64,000 nt of DNA from an uncultured Ruminococcus sp. (GCA_902762785.1 CACWPL010000024.1:1-64000); one strand, 5' to 3'; positions 51,880 through 61,915 are shown, numbered from the stretch's first letter. The notes: generated by a model from the letters alone, not told the origin. Translations and numbers: made by a program.

Positions 51880-53030
51880 TACCAGATCTTGTAGTCGTCG
51901 TCCACGAAGTAGACCAGCTCAGAGAGCTTGAGCTCCGTGATCGGGACGTCGGACAGCAGCGCCTTGCGGAGCACGTCCGCACGCGCACTGCGGCCGAGCA
52001 CGGGCAGGAGCTGCTCACGGGTGGGACGCTGCTTGAGGAGGAACTGCCGCACGGCGTCCTCCATGTAGCCGTAGCTGCGCACCTGCGGCTTGGTCAGGCG
52101 GACATCGGGCGTGCCGCCGTCCTTCTTGACGGGGATGAGGATGTCGCTGTCACGGAACTCCAGCACCTGCTGTGCCACGATCTCCGGCAGGAAGCTGACG
52201 AGCTCGGTGGCCAAAGACGGGTCAGGCGCGAGGGACTTGACCGCCTCCTCGAGGAGGTCGGGCGAGGGCTTCATGCCGCTGCAGAGCGTGTAGAGGATGC
52301 GGAAGGTGAGGTCGCCGACGGTCTGCACGGTGTAGGGGCAGCGCTCCCAGGTGGCCTCGTCCTGGACGAGGAGGAAGCGGAAGACGGCGTGCGGGTGGAG
52401 GTCGTCGCGTGTCAAGAAGTCGTGCTCGATGCCGAATCGGATGAGGGACTCATCGAAGCTCTCGAACGGCACATCGTTGATGTGCAGCTCAGGATAGATC
52501 TTGCCGTCGAAGCACCATGTCCCGACCGTGCCCCAATAGACGCGCTTGGTGCCGAGGATGGTGGGGAGCTTGTCCCGCATCGCGGCCAGGAGCGCGAGGT
52601 CGTCGTCTCTGTCCGTATCGGCATACAGCCGGAAGGTGCGGGGCGTGCCGGGGAAGTCGGCAGTGACGACGGCGCCCTCGCCGCCGCGCAGCGCATGCAG
52701 CACCATGGCGACCTGCGGGATGGCGCCCTCCATGGCGATATGGAAGGCCTCCTGCGGCGAATGGGCGTCCATCCCTCTGAGACGGAGCACCATGGGCTCC
52801 TCGAACCAGGGGTGCATCAGCATGAGCTGGACAAGGACAGCGAATGTATCGCGGCGCGGATCGACCTCGACCGGGCGGACGCGGATCGACAGGAGCTGCT
52901 CCGGGTAGAGGAGCGTGTCGATATTGAACGTGCCGCCGGGGATCTTCGCGGCGATGATGCCGAGGAGCTCGCGGGCTTCGATCTTGAAGTCCAGCCCGCC
53001 GTTCACGGTGTTCTGTGTGGTGTTTGCCAT
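51879..53030 (-). CDS. Hypothetical soluble protein, first of an unknown pair
   Basis: 383 residues with no signal or membrane segment. Mixed fold with MLMHPWFEEPMVLRLRGMD, a beta region around FPGTPRTFRLYADTDRDDD, and a helical C-terminal third (YMEDAVRQFLLKQRPTREQLLPVLGRS). No catalytic motif or family I can name. Transcribed from its own promoter at 53062 and coupled to the membrane-protein gene behind it. Confidence 0.7.
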   Translation of the reverse strand: MANTTQNTVNGGLDFKIEARELLGIIAAKIPGGTFNIDTLLYPEQLLSIRVRPVEVDPRRDTFAVLVQLMLMHPWFEEPMVLRLRGMDAHSPQEAFHIAMEGAIPQVAMVLHALRGGEGAVVTADFPGTPRTFRLYADTDRDDDLALLAAMRDKLPTILGTKRVYWGTVGTWCFDGKIYPELHINDVPFESFDESLIRFGIEHDFLTRDDLHPHAVFRFLLVQDEATWERCPYTVQTVGDLTFRILYTLCSGMKPSPDLLEEAVKSLAPDPSLATELVSFLPEIVAQQVLEFRDSDILIPVKKDGGTPDVRLTKPQVRSYGYMEDAVRQFLLKQRPTREQLLPVLGRSARADVLRKALLSDVPITELKLSELVYFVDDDYKIW

Positions 53031-53061
53031 GGGGACATCCCTCCATTCTGGTATTTCTTAC

Positions 53062-53091
53062 AGTATACCACATCTTGACCGGATCCGTCAA
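53062..53091 (-). promoter_or_regulatory. Promoter of the unknown gene pair
   Basis: TTGACG, 18-base spacer ending GATGTGG, TATACT. Confidence 0.75.
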
Positions 53092-53285
53092 GGGGTCTGG
53101 GCGACATATTTGTGTGATATGACTATTTTTTCTGTCTCCCGCCGATCGAATGCCGTCCCGCCGCCCGGCATCTATGAGCAGGAACGCACAGACAGGCGGT
53201 GCAAGCGTGCCGCCAAGCTGAAGAGGCGTCTGTGCAGGATCTGTTCCGATCAGCTAACACCCGATACCTTGAAGGAGGTCATTGT

Positions 53286-53528
53286 ATGGAGACTGGAAGA
53301 ATGCTCTCGCTCTTGTCCGCATGTGTCTACGCGCTGACGGCCGCGTCCGCCGCAGAGGCCGCGCCGATCCGCAGGAGAGGGGGCCAGACGCCCTTCGTGC
53401 CGCTCCTGCGGATGACCTTCTTACCACCGCATCGTCCGTCCGCCCTGGCATCCTCATCCAAAGCGAGCGCTGTGATCGTGGCCGCCTTGCTGCGTGAACC
53501 GTCCCGCAGCGTGAAGAAATGGAGGTAG
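53286..53528 (+). CDS. Possible 80-aa secreted or leader protein
   Basis: ATG at 53286 is preceded by GAAGGAGGTCATTGT, an excellent ribosome site. The N-terminus (MLSLLSACVYALTAASAAEA) resembles a signal peptide, followed by a Pro/Arg/Ser-rich stretch. The stop is 3 bases before the lipoprotein start, whose ribosome site lies inside this frame. No family recognised. The rest of the gap from 53031 holds only the divergent promoter. Confidence 0.5.
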   Translation: METGRMLSLLSACVYALTAASAAEAAPIRRRGGQTPFVPLLRMTFLPPHRPSALASSSKASAVIVAALLREPSRSVKKWR

Positions 53529-53531
53529 TTT

Positions 53532-54341
53532 ATGATGAAACGAGCTGTCCTTTTGTCCCTGATCCTGCTCACCGTATGCAGCTCCGCATGCGGCACGAGG
53601 CCAACGCCCACGGAGCAGACGCGCGACGTCCCCAGCGTCGATGCCATCGCCGAGACGTCTCCCCCGGAAACGACCGAGCCGCCCACGACCGAGCTGCCGC
53701 CGGACATCCCGGAGCTGGGCATCACTGCCGCAGGAACGTACCCGGAGATCCATGATCCTCAAAATGTCCACATCGACCTTGCATTGGATGCGGAGCCTGA
53801 GAACGACCGCTGGCTCGAAGTGCGCGATGCGCCCTGGGCGCAGGCCTATGCCGCACTGGCGCGTGAGGGCATGGAGGAGGGGGATCTCCACGGGATCTGG
53901 GACGACAGTGTGCTGCTCCACGACTTCGATGCGGACGGCATCCCGGAGCTTTTGATCGCAGACGGCATGACCTATGAGGTGTACACCTACGATGCGGACG
54001 CCGATGTCGCAGTCACTCGCGGGGCCATTTCCAAATACGATGCGCTCCCCGCGATCCGCGACGACGGTCTCATCCTCTTCTCGAGCTGCAATATGATGGG
54101 TCACGGCGATACTGCCGCTGTCTGCATCGTAGAGCGCGGCAAGGACGGCCTCATGGAGTTCCGCGAGGTGCTGGAGCTGGATATGACGTCGCACCCGGAG
54201 AACGCTGCCTATCTCAAGAGCCTCGACATCTCTGGCATGGCGTGCGGCTTCTACCTGGGCAGCCGCTGGACGCGGCTCCATGCCGAGAAGATGTCCTTCG
54301 AGACGCTCTACGAGCGGCTCACCGATCCTGGCGATACCTGA
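53532..54341 (+). CDS. Lipoprotein with DxDxDGxPE motif, function unknown
   Basis: 269 residues (MM start; the second Met is equally possible). Signal peptide with lipobox SSAC (Cys20). A Pro/Thr/Glu-rich stalk (about 25-60) precedes a domain with LLHDFDADGIPELLIADGMTYEVYTY, the same aspartate-rich motif as the lipoprotein at 29634. Later strands include ISKYDALPAIRDDGLILFSSC. Likely surface-exposed; role unknown. RBS GGAGGTAGTTT. Confidence 0.8.
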   Translation: MMKRAVLLSLILLTVCSSACGTRPTPTEQTRDVPSVDAIAETSPPETTEPPTTELPPDIPELGITAAGTYPEIHDPQNVHIDLALDAEPENDRWLEVRDAPWAQAYAALAREGMEEGDLHGIWDDSVLLHDFDADGIPELLIADGMTYEVYTYDADADVAVTRGAISKYDALPAIRDDGLILFSSCNMMGHGDTAAVCIVERGKDGLMEFREVLELDMTSHPENAAYLKSLDISGMACGFYLGSRWTRLHAEKMSFETLYERLTDPGDT

Positions 54342-54347
54342 AAAAAA

Positions 54348-54390
54348 CGCTGTCCTGCGTCACCAAAACGACGCAGGACAGCGGTCTTTT
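54348..54390. terminator. Bidirectional terminator between the lipoprotein and mscL
   Basis: CGCTGTCCTGCGTC / GACGCAGGACAGCG stem. Plus tail GTCTTTT, minus tail TTTTTTTC. Confidence 0.9.
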
Positions 54391-54406
54391 ATGTAGGGAT
54401 GCGCGC

Positions 54407-54859
54407 TTACTTCTGCTCCTTGAGAAGGTCGCGGATCTCGGTGAGGAGCTGCTCCTCCTTGGTCGGCTCTGCCGGTGCCTCGGGCTCAGCGGGCTTCTCA
54501 CGCTTGAACTTGTTGATCATCTTGATGATGGTGAACAGGCAGGCTGCGGTCAGCAGGAAGGTGATGACTGCCTGGATGAAGCTGCCGAAGTTGATGAACG
54601 GGTTGTTGCCCCACGGGATCGTGATGCCGAAGTGTTTGAAGTTGACACCTGCCAGCAGCATGCCGATGATGGGGGTCAGGATGTCGTCTACCAGCGAGTT
54701 CACGATCGCCGTGAACGCACCGCCGACGATGACACCGACTGCCATATCGAGCACATTGCCCTTGGAGATGAACTCCTTGAACTCCTTCAGAAGGCTGCCT
54801 GCGCCCTCTGCTGCGGCCTTTGCCGTATCGACTGCCTTGTTCTCGTTCTCGTTTGCCAT
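54407..54859 (-). CDS. mscL: Large-conductance mechanosensitive channel MscL
   Basis: 150 residues. The N-terminal amphipathic helix and pore helix read FKEFISKGNVLDMAVGVIVGGAFTAIVNSLVDD. The second membrane span is FINFGSFIQAVITFLLTAACLFTIIKMIN, and a charged C-terminal helix (EEQLLTEIRDLL) forms the cytoplasmic bundle. An extra Lys/Ala-rich N-terminal stretch of about 20 residues precedes the usual start. A pentameric channel that opens on hypo-osmotic shock. Confidence 0.96.
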   Translation of the reverse strand: MANENENKAVDTAKAAAEGAGSLLKEFKEFISKGNVLDMAVGVIVGGAFTAIVNSLVDDILTPIIGMLLAGVNFKHFGITIPWGNNPFINFGSFIQAVITFLLTAACLFTIIKMINKFKREKPAEPEAPAEPTKEEQLLTEIRDLLKEQK

Positions 54860-54953
54860 AACGTCCTCCTTGTTCCATTTGCGAAATGTTTTACATCGAG
54901 CCTTGCGGCCCTATTTCAAAGCCGATCAGGCTCTGAGATACAGGTCTTGTCCC

Positions 54954-56657
54954 TCACTGGGGAGGGATGTGTCCGCCGCCGTTCGAGCGGAACATATTGC
55001 TGACATCGCGCTCGTCCTCGCTCGCGGCCTTCATGCTGCGGCGGGACTTCTTGTTGGCCGGGTCTGTCGCGGCCAGACGTGCCTCGAGCGCCTCATCCGA
55101 GAGGGCCTCGATGGCTCTCGCATCGAGCACGCCGCGCTGGACGCGGGGCTTGTCGTTGAAGAAATCCTCCGGGGAGACGACCTTGGCAGGTCCCTTCTTC
55201 GGGGGAACAGCATTCCGCTTCGCCGTCCCGGCGAGCGCGGATGCACCGCGGGACTTGGACGCCTTGGGATCGGCGGCCTTCGGCGTCTTGGATGACTTGG
55301 TCTCTGCCGCGGCCTCACGGGGATCCTTGGGCGCGGGCTTGGTGTTCGGCTTGGGCGCGGGCGCCTTGGGCTTGGCCGCATCCTTCGGCGCGGGGGCACG
55401 CTTGGGCGCAGGCGCCTCCTCATCGCGCACGCTCGTGATCTCGTCGGGCGCGACGTTGATGGAGAAGGTCATCGACGCAGGCGCAGCACCGCTGCTCATG
55501 CGGTAGTCCTTCGGGTCATCGCTGAACAGACGGTCGAGGAGAGCGGCCTCATCGGGCACCTCCTGCGCCGTGTCATCGGTCATCGTGTAGCGGGTACCGC
55601 CCTGGGGGGCATCCTCGTCCTCATCCATGAGGGAATCGGCGCTCAGCGGCGCCTCCTCGGCGGAGCTGATCTCGACGCTGCCCTCGACGGGCGCCTGCGT
55701 CTCGGGGACATCGTCCTCGTAGTCGTCCTCCTCATCGGCCGCATCATGGGTCTCCTGCACGGGCGGCTGTGCATAGGCCTCCTGCATGGGCGGCTGCGCG
55801 TAGGCCTCCTGCATGGGCGGCTGTGCATAGGCCTCCTGCATGGGCGGCTGTGCGTAGGCCTCCGGCGTCTCCGTGTAGCTCGTCTCGAGCACGGGGAGCG
55901 CACCGGGCATCTGCGGCATGCCCTGTATGGGCATCCCGCCCATCGGCATCTGCGGCATGGCCATGCCCTGCATCGGCATCCCGCCCATCGGCATCTGCGG
56001 CATGTAGGGCACCGTCACCATGGTGTAGATCGGGTTGCCATAGGCGTCATAGCCCATGAACTGCGGCATCATCTGGACATACATCGGATTGCCGTAGGCG
56101 TCATACCCGGCGAACTGCGGCATGTACTGCATTTGAGGCATTTGGGGCATCCCCATCTGCGGCATGCCCATCTGGGGCATCCCCATTTGCGGCATCTGAT
56201 TCATCTGTGGCATCTGGCCCATCTGATTCATCTGTGGCATCTGGCCCATTTGGTTCATCTGTGGCATCTGGCCCATTTGATTCATTTGCGGCATCTGTCC
56301 CATTTGCCCCATCTGATTCATCTGTGGCATCTGGTTCATCTGCGGCATGCCCATTTGGGGCATCTGCTGCATCGCCATCGGATCCATCTGCGGCATCTGG
56401 TCCATCTGCGGCGTCCCCATCTGATTCATCTGGGGCATCTGACCCATCTGCGGGTCTGGCTGGGGCGCCTGTGCCTGGGGCATCGGCTGCGGCTCGGCCT
56501 GCGGCATGGGGGACGGCTCTGCCTGCACAGGCTCCGGCGCGGGCGTCGGCTCCGGCGCAGGTACGGCCTTTTTGCCGCTCTTGAGCGGATAGCCGCACAT
56601 CACACAGAAGGCGAGCTTATCATTATCCAGAACTTTTCCACAATGCTGACAGATCAT
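54954..56657 (-). CDS. Zinc-ribbon protein with Met/Pro/Gln repeats
   Basis: 567 residues from ATG 56657, 5 bases after AGGTGAG. Zinc ribbon with Cys3, Cys6, Cys18 and Cys21. Then Pro/Glu-rich (about 30-75), a long QMPQMNQMG-type array (about 75-190), two YDAYGNPxY motifs, four EAYAQPPMQ units (about 275-310), an acidic part, and a Lys/Ala/Pro-rich C-terminal half. Essentially disordered; no membrane span or enzyme domain. Residues near 480-530 (VSPEDFFNDKPRVQRGVLDA) may be the only other folded piece. A scaffold or condensate-forming role is conceivable but unsupported. Confidence 0.8.
   Translation of the reverse strand: MICQHCGKVLDNDKLAFCVMCGYPLKSGKKAVPAPEPTPAPEPVQAEPSPMPQAEPQPMPQAQAPQPDPQMGQMPQMNQMGTPQMDQMPQMDPMAMQQMPQMGMPQMNQMPQMNQMGQMGQMPQMNQMGQMPQMNQMGQMPQMNQMGQMPQMNQMPQMGMPQMGMPQMGMPQMPQMQYMPQFAGYDAYGNPMYVQMMPQFMGYDAYGNPIYTMVTVPYMPQMPMGGMPMQGMAMPQMPMGGMPIQGMPQMPGALPVLETSYTETPEAYAQPPMQEAYAQPPMQEAYAQPPMQEAYAQPPVQETHDAADEEDDYEDDVPETQAPVEGSVEISSAEEAPLSADSLMDEDEDAPQGGTRYTMTDDTAQEVPDEAALLDRLFSDDPKDYRMSSGAAPASMTFSINVAPDEITSVRDEEAPAPKRAPAPKDAAKPKAPAPKPNTKPAPKDPREAAAETKSSKTPKAADPKASKSRGASALAGTAKRNAVPPKKGPAKVVSPEDFFNDKPRVQRGVLDARAIEALSDEALEARLAATDPANKKSRRSMKAASEDERDVSNMFRSNGGGHIPPQ
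55752..56460 (-). repeat. Coding repeats of the Met/Pro/Gln protein
   Basis: Two arrays: near-identical 30-bp units (GCCTCCTGCATGGGCGGCTG and onward) at about 55752-55862, and short ATCTG/GGCAT units of 12-27 bp at about 56130-56460. Confidence 0.8.
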
Positions 56658-56763
56658 ATCGCTCACCTGCCTTTCGTGATCGTTCATTGTATCTCTGTCT
56701 CTCGGCGGGCACGTCACAGAAAACGTTTTCGGAACGCTCTATGTCCACGATCCCGCTATTTTT

Positions 56764-56792
56764 ATTATACCACAACGATATGCAAATAGCAA
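56764..56792 (-). promoter_or_regulatory. Promoter of the Met/Pro/Gln protein gene
   Basis: TTGCTA, 17-base spacer ending GTTGTGG, TATAAT. Confidence 0.85.
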
Positions 56793-56874
56793 GCGCTTTT
56801 TAGGAATTGTACAGATATGTTATTCTGTTAGGACGCCGATCGTGCACAATGACGAACGTCAAAGCACTGCGTCC

Positions 56875-58014
56875 TTACTCCTCCAGACCGCCTTCCTCCG
56901 CGTCGGCATCAGCGCCGGCATCGGCATCAGCGTCGGCGTCGGCATCAGCATCGGCGTCGGCATCATCGCCGCCTACGACCTCGTCGAGATCGGGCGCTTC
57001 GGGGACGATGTCCGTGATCGGCTCACCGACCTTGCCGGTGTCCACCGTGACGATGAAGCCGCCGACATTGTCGCCGAAGACCGTATAGCTCAGGCCGCCG
57101 CTGGGGACGGGCACCTGCGTGCTGTCCTCGGCAGAGTCCTTGGGATAGTAGAAGATCTCGTAGATCTTGCCGTCGAAATCGGTGACCATCATGTGCTCGC
57201 CGTCATAGGGGTACTGGCGCTTGACGAGCTCAAGATAGTCCTCGAGGCACAGGCCGTTGTTCATGATGACGGACGCATGCGGCGACCCGACATAGCGATA
57301 GTGCCACGGCTCATACTGGATGCCGGTGGTGGCGGTGAGCATCTCGGGATAGCGCAGGATCAGGCCGTATTCGGCGCAGTGCTCGTCGATCCAGGCATAG
57401 TCGCCGGTGCCGTCGTAGTCCTCCTCGGTGGTGAGGCTCAGGTCGACGCCGTAGCCGGTCTGGTGCTCGCTGAATCCGGGCTTGGAGACGCGCTCGGAAT
57501 AGTCGAGGCCGGTGGCGGCGAGGTCCTCATCGTAGAGCTCCTTCTGCTTGTCCTTGGAGCGGTAGCCGGAGAGGACGAGGACATCGTCCACGCCGGTGGC
57601 GGTGTGGAAGTCGTCGAGCATGGCGATCAGGGCGTCGGCCATCTCGGGCTGCACGAGCACCTCGCTGTCGCGGACGCTGAAGCTCTCGACGCCGCGCTCG
57701 AGCATGACATCATAGAGCGACACGAGGCCGCTCTCCGTGATGCTGCACGGGGTGGAATTGTTGACGAGGATCAGGGGACCGGCGAGGACGTCGGTATTGG
57801 CGTACTCGCGTGCCTCATAGATGATGCCGGCCTCCTCGGTGGTCGGCTCGGTGACGGGCTCGGTGGTGAACTCGATGGCCGTCTCGCTCGTGACCTTGAC
57901 GCCGCGGGAGATGACCAGATAGCCGCCCGCGCCGATCCCGGCGAGCAGGGCGAGCGTCAGGATGACGTCGAGCGCCTTCGCGCCGGCGTTCGTCTCTTGC
58001 TTTTTCTTGGACAT
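56875..58014 (-). CDS. Membrane-anchored D-alanyl-D-alanine carboxypeptidase (VanY/M15B)
   Basis: 379 residues. One N-terminal membrane span (about 15-36), a Thr/Glu stalk, then the M15B zinc domain (about 75-260): LVLSGYRSKDKQ, FSEHQTGYGVDL (zinc His and Asp) and EPWHYRYVG (catalytic Glu and third zinc His). A beta-rich extension follows, then an acidic tail of alternating Asp-Ala repeats ending EEGGLEE. It trims the terminal D-Ala of peptidoglycan stem peptides outside the membrane. No van ligase or regulator genes are nearby, so housekeeping rather than resistance is likely. Confidence 0.92.
   Translation of the reverse strand: MSKKKQETNAGAKALDVILTLALLAGIGAGGYLVISRGVKVTSETAIEFTTEPVTEPTTEEAGIIYEAREYANTDVLAGPLILVNNSTPCSITESGLVSLYDVMLERGVESFSVRDSEVLVQPEMADALIAMLDDFHTATGVDDVLVLSGYRSKDKQKELYDEDLAATGLDYSERVSKPGFSEHQTGYGVDLSLTTEEDYDGTGDYAWIDEHCAEYGLILRYPEMLTATTGIQYEPWHYRYVGSPHASVIMNNGLCLEDYLELVKRQYPYDGEHMMVTDFDGKIYEIFYYPKDSAEDSTQVPVPSGGLSYTVFGDNVGGFIVTVDTGKVGEPITDIVPEAPDLDEVVGGDDADADADADADADADAGADADAEEGGLEE
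56890..56970 (-). repeat. Asp-Ala microsatellite in the carboxypeptidase tail
   Basis: GCATCGGC/GCGTCGGC hexamers encode about ten Asp-Ala pairs near the C-terminus. Prone to length change. Confidence 0.7.
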
Positions 58015-58098
58015 ATAGGAACACTCCGTTTCTTTTGAGACGGGGCAGCGCCCCGTGGTATGGTCTTTCTATAAAGCCGCATCGTGCGGACACTTATC

Positions 58099-58127
58099 AT
58101 TATAACACATTCCGGGCGGAAAAGAAA
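58099..58127 (-). promoter_or_regulatory. Promoter of the carboxypeptidase gene
   Basis: TTTCTT, 17-base spacer ending AATGTGT, TATAAT. Confidence 0.7.
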
Positions 58128-58256
58128 GGGGTATGAGGATCTTTTTTTGAATTTTTACATACTATACAAGATCCTGACAGCGCCGGCGCGATCTTTGCGT
58201 GGGCACGATCGCAGCGTTTTTTTGTCCACATCCCAAAGGATACCTATGCAACATAC

Positions 58257-58285
58257 TTGACGATCGCGACAGGATATGCTATAAT
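58257..58285 (+). promoter_or_regulatory. Promoter of the metK riboswitch transcript
   Basis: TTGACG, 17-base spacer ending GATATGC, TATAAT. Confidence 0.85.
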
Positions 58286-58330
58286 ATTACTTGCGACGAT
58301 CGCGGCAGACGATCTCTGCCATCGTATCAC

Positions 58331-58480
58331 CTTATCAAGAGCGGCTGAGGAACAGGTCCTGTGAAGCCCGGCAACCTAGCGCTGTATGCGCTGATGGTGC
58401 CAAGTCCTGCGGTATTACCGAGAGATGAGGAATTTTCAACGAATTCATGCCATCCGGTGATCCCTGGATGGCGTTTTTTG
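58331..58480 (+). ncRNA. SAM-I (S-box) riboswitch with terminator
   Basis: Conserved elements in order: CTTATCAAGAG, GGCTGAGG, GAAGCCCGGCAACC, GGTGCCAAGTCC, GAGAGATGAGG. The expression platform is GCCATCC / GGATGGC then GTTTTTT (58449-58479). SAM binding stabilises the aptamer and the terminator, shutting off metK when its product is abundant. Confidence 0.95.
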
Positions 58481-58534
58481 ATGCCTCTGCATTGTCGCGA
58501 ACACATCCCCTACATTTAAAAGGAGGCTATCCCC

Positions 58535-59692
<1,158 letters not shown>

Positions 59693-59717
59693 TCGCCTGA
59701 CATCGCAAAGATACGAG

Positions 59718-59755
59718 ACGCCCCTCCTGCCTGGTATGGCGGGAGGGGCGTTTTT
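59718..59755. terminator. Terminator of metK (facing the LRR gene)
   Basis: ACGCCCCTCC / GGAGGGGCGT then TTTTTGC. The minus strand lacks a T-run. Confidence 0.85.
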
Positions 59756-59773
59756 GCTTATTTATGGGGATAT

Positions 59774-61252
59774 TTACCCCTCCAGCATGCTCTCCGCAGC
59801 CCTGCGGTACTCCTCCGAGCGGAGGAGGCCGAAGGCGGCGCGGCGCACGGCGGGGTCGGGGTGGAGGAGGAAGATGTCGAGGAAGGTCTCGTCATCGAAG
59901 CCGCCCCAGGTGCCGCCCCAGGGCTGCTCGAGCTGGAAGACGGCCTCGTGTCCGCGGCGGCGGAACGTCACCCGCGAGCCGCTGTCGAAGCATTCGCGGC
60001 CGATGAAGCGCACGCTCTCCGGGACGGTGACGTCCTGGAGCATGGGGCCGGAGAAGGCGCCGGTGCCGAGGTAGGTCAGGCCCTCCGGGAGCCGCACGGT
60101 CTGAAGGGAGAGGCACATGTCGAAGGCCCGCGTCTCGATCCGCGTCACCCCGTCCGGGATGAAGACGGACGTGATCGGGGGCGGATAGTCGGGCAGGGGC
60201 TCGGCGAGGTCGGTGTCGCCGTAGAGGTCGTCGTGGGGGACGCCGGGGCGGCGGGGATATTCCGCGTAGCGGGAGGCATCCTGTTCAAAGACGCCGCCGC
60301 CGATGCAGCGGATGCCGTTCGGGATGCAGACGGTCTCCTCGGCGCCGCGGTAGCCGATCAGGACGCCGTCCCCGCAGACGATGAAGTCCTCGCGCTGCTC
60401 GCCGAACCACGGCGTATCGTAGAAAGCGCGGTAGCCCACGCGATGCACGGACTTCGGGATGTGGAGACAGGTCAGCTCCGTGCAGCCGGAGAAGGCCTCG
60501 TTGTCGATGCGCACGACGCTCTCGGGGAGCGTCACGGAGACGATGTCCTGTCCTGCGAAAGCGCGCTTGCCGATGACGCGGATCCCGTCCGGGACGGTCA
60601 CGTCCTTGGCCTTGCCGCGGTACTCGACGAGGACGAATCCGGCGGTGACGAAGCCGTCGGCGTCCGCCCGCATCCAGCGGGTGTCCTTGAAGGCGTACTG
60701 TCCGATCGAGGTGACGCTGCCGGACATGTCGACCCACCGCAGCAGATCACAGCCGGAGAAGGCGCCCTTGCCGATGAAGCGGACGGTATCCGGGAGGATG
60801 ACCGTGTGCAGGAAACGGCAGTCGGAGAAGGCGTAGTCGCCGATCTCGGTGACGCCCTCCGGCACGGTCACGTTGCCCTTGGAGTGCAGGCCGGACGGGC
60901 AGCAGACGAGCGTGCGGCCGTCCTTCGTGTAGAGGATGCCGCCCTCGCTGCGATACATGGGCGAATCCGGCGCGACGGCGATCTCGCGCAGCGCGTCGCA
61001 CTGTAGGAACGCATTGACGGGGACATTGAGCACGCCCGCGGGGATCTCGATCCGTTCGAGACGCCGGCACCCGGCAAAGGCGAGGATGCCGATGCCGCAT
61101 AGGCCGTCCGGGAGGGTGATCTCGCGGAGGACGTTCGGGTGACGGAAGGCACGGTCGCCGATGTAGCGGACGGTCTCCGGGATGCGCAGCGCGGTCTCAT
61201 CGGGGTCGGGGAGGTATTCGAGCAGGGTCTGCTCCTGGATGAGCAATGCCAT
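59774..61252 (-). CDS. BspA-type leucine-rich-repeat protein without signal peptide
   Basis: 492 residues. LRR_5 units run from about 20 to 425 (pattern I-P-x-x-V-x-x-I-x-x-x-A-F-x-x-C). The C-terminal ~60 residues are helical and Leu/Arg-rich (FLDIFLLHPDPAVRRAAFGLL). No signal peptide or dockerin, unlike the LRR protein at 48463, so it is probably cytoplasmic. Last gene of the fhs-tsaE-tsaB-rpiB-upp run, 33 bases after upp. A scaffold or binding role is likely but unknown. Confidence 0.88.
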   Translation of the reverse strand: MALLIQEQTLLEYLPDPDETALRIPETVRYIGDRAFRHPNVLREITLPDGLCGIGILAFAGCRRLERIEIPAGVLNVPVNAFLQCDALREIAVAPDSPMYRSEGGILYTKDGRTLVCCPSGLHSKGNVTVPEGVTEIGDYAFSDCRFLHTVILPDTVRFIGKGAFSGCDLLRWVDMSGSVTSIGQYAFKDTRWMRADADGFVTAGFVLVEYRGKAKDVTVPDGIRVIGKRAFAGQDIVSVTLPESVVRIDNEAFSGCTELTCLHIPKSVHRVGYRAFYDTPWFGEQREDFIVCGDGVLIGYRGAEETVCIPNGIRCIGGGVFEQDASRYAEYPRRPGVPHDDLYGDTDLAEPLPDYPPPITSVFIPDGVTRIETRAFDMCLSLQTVRLPEGLTYLGTGAFSGPMLQDVTVPESVRFIGRECFDSGSRVTFRRRGHEAVFQLEQPWGGTWGGFDDETFLDIFLLHPDPAVRRAAFGLLRSEEYRRAAESMLEG

Positions 61253-61285
61253 GAGGCACGCCTCCTTTTTGACGTGATATAGGCG

Positions 61286-61915
61286 TTATTTCGTGCCGAA
61301 GATACGGTCGCCGGCGTCGCCGAGGCCGGGGATGATGAACTTGTCGTCATTCAGACCCTCGTCCATGGTGCCGCAGTAGATGTCGACATCGGGATGGTTC
61401 TTGATGATGGCCGCGGCGCCCTCCGGGGAGGAGATGATGCACATGAACTTGATGTTCTTGACGCCGAGGGACTTGAGCTCCGCGATGGCTGCGCAGGCGG
61501 TGTGGCCGGTGGCGAGCATGGGGTCGACGATGATGACGTCACGCTCGGCGATGTCCTCCGGGAGCTTGCAGTAATACTTGACGGACTCCTTCGTCTCGGG
61601 GTCGCGGAACATGCCGATGTGGCCGATCTTCGCGGCCGGCACCAGCGAGGTGACGCCCTCGATCATGCCCAGACCGGCGCGCAGGATCGGGACGAACGCC
61701 AGCTTGTGGCCGGAGACGACCTTGGTCTTGGCCATGCAGATGGGCGTCTCCATCTCGATCTCCTTGAGGGGGAGGTCGCGGGTGGCTTCGTAGCAGATGA
61801 GCATCGCGGTCTCGGAGACGAGCTCACGGAACTCCTTCGTTCCGGTGTTCTTGTCGCGCATCAGCGAGATCTTGTGCTGGATGAGCGGGTGGTCGATCAC
61901 ATGTAGATTTGCCAT
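61286..61915 (-). CDS. upp: Uracil phosphoribosyltransferase
   Basis: 209 residues. [14 protein letters not shown], the PRPP loop [15 protein letters not shown] and a C-terminal uracil-binding [12 protein letters not shown] are all typical. Salvages uracil to UMP with PRPP. Preceded by GGAGGTAATCTACC. Follows rpiB by 77 bases, and the ribose-5-phosphate product of RpiB is the PRPP precursor, a sensible pairing. Confidence 0.96.
   Translation of the reverse strand: MANLHVIDHPLIQHKISLMRDKNTGTKEFRELVSETAMLICYEATRDLPLKEIEMETPICMAKTKVVSGHKLAFVPILRAGLGMIEGVTSLVPAAKIGHIGMFRDPETKESVKYYCKLPEDIAERDVIIVDPMLATGHTACAAIAELKSLGVKNIKFMCIISSPEGAAAIIKNHPDVDIYCGTMDEGLNDDKFIIPGLGDAGDRIFGTK

Noticed and set aside
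56875-58014. Vancomycin resistance locus
   Set aside because: VanY-like carboxypeptidase alone, without ligase, VanX or a two-component system.
56875-58038. Plus-strand frame opposite the VanY gene
   Set aside because: Mirror of the M15B gene, whose zinc motifs are intact on the minus strand.
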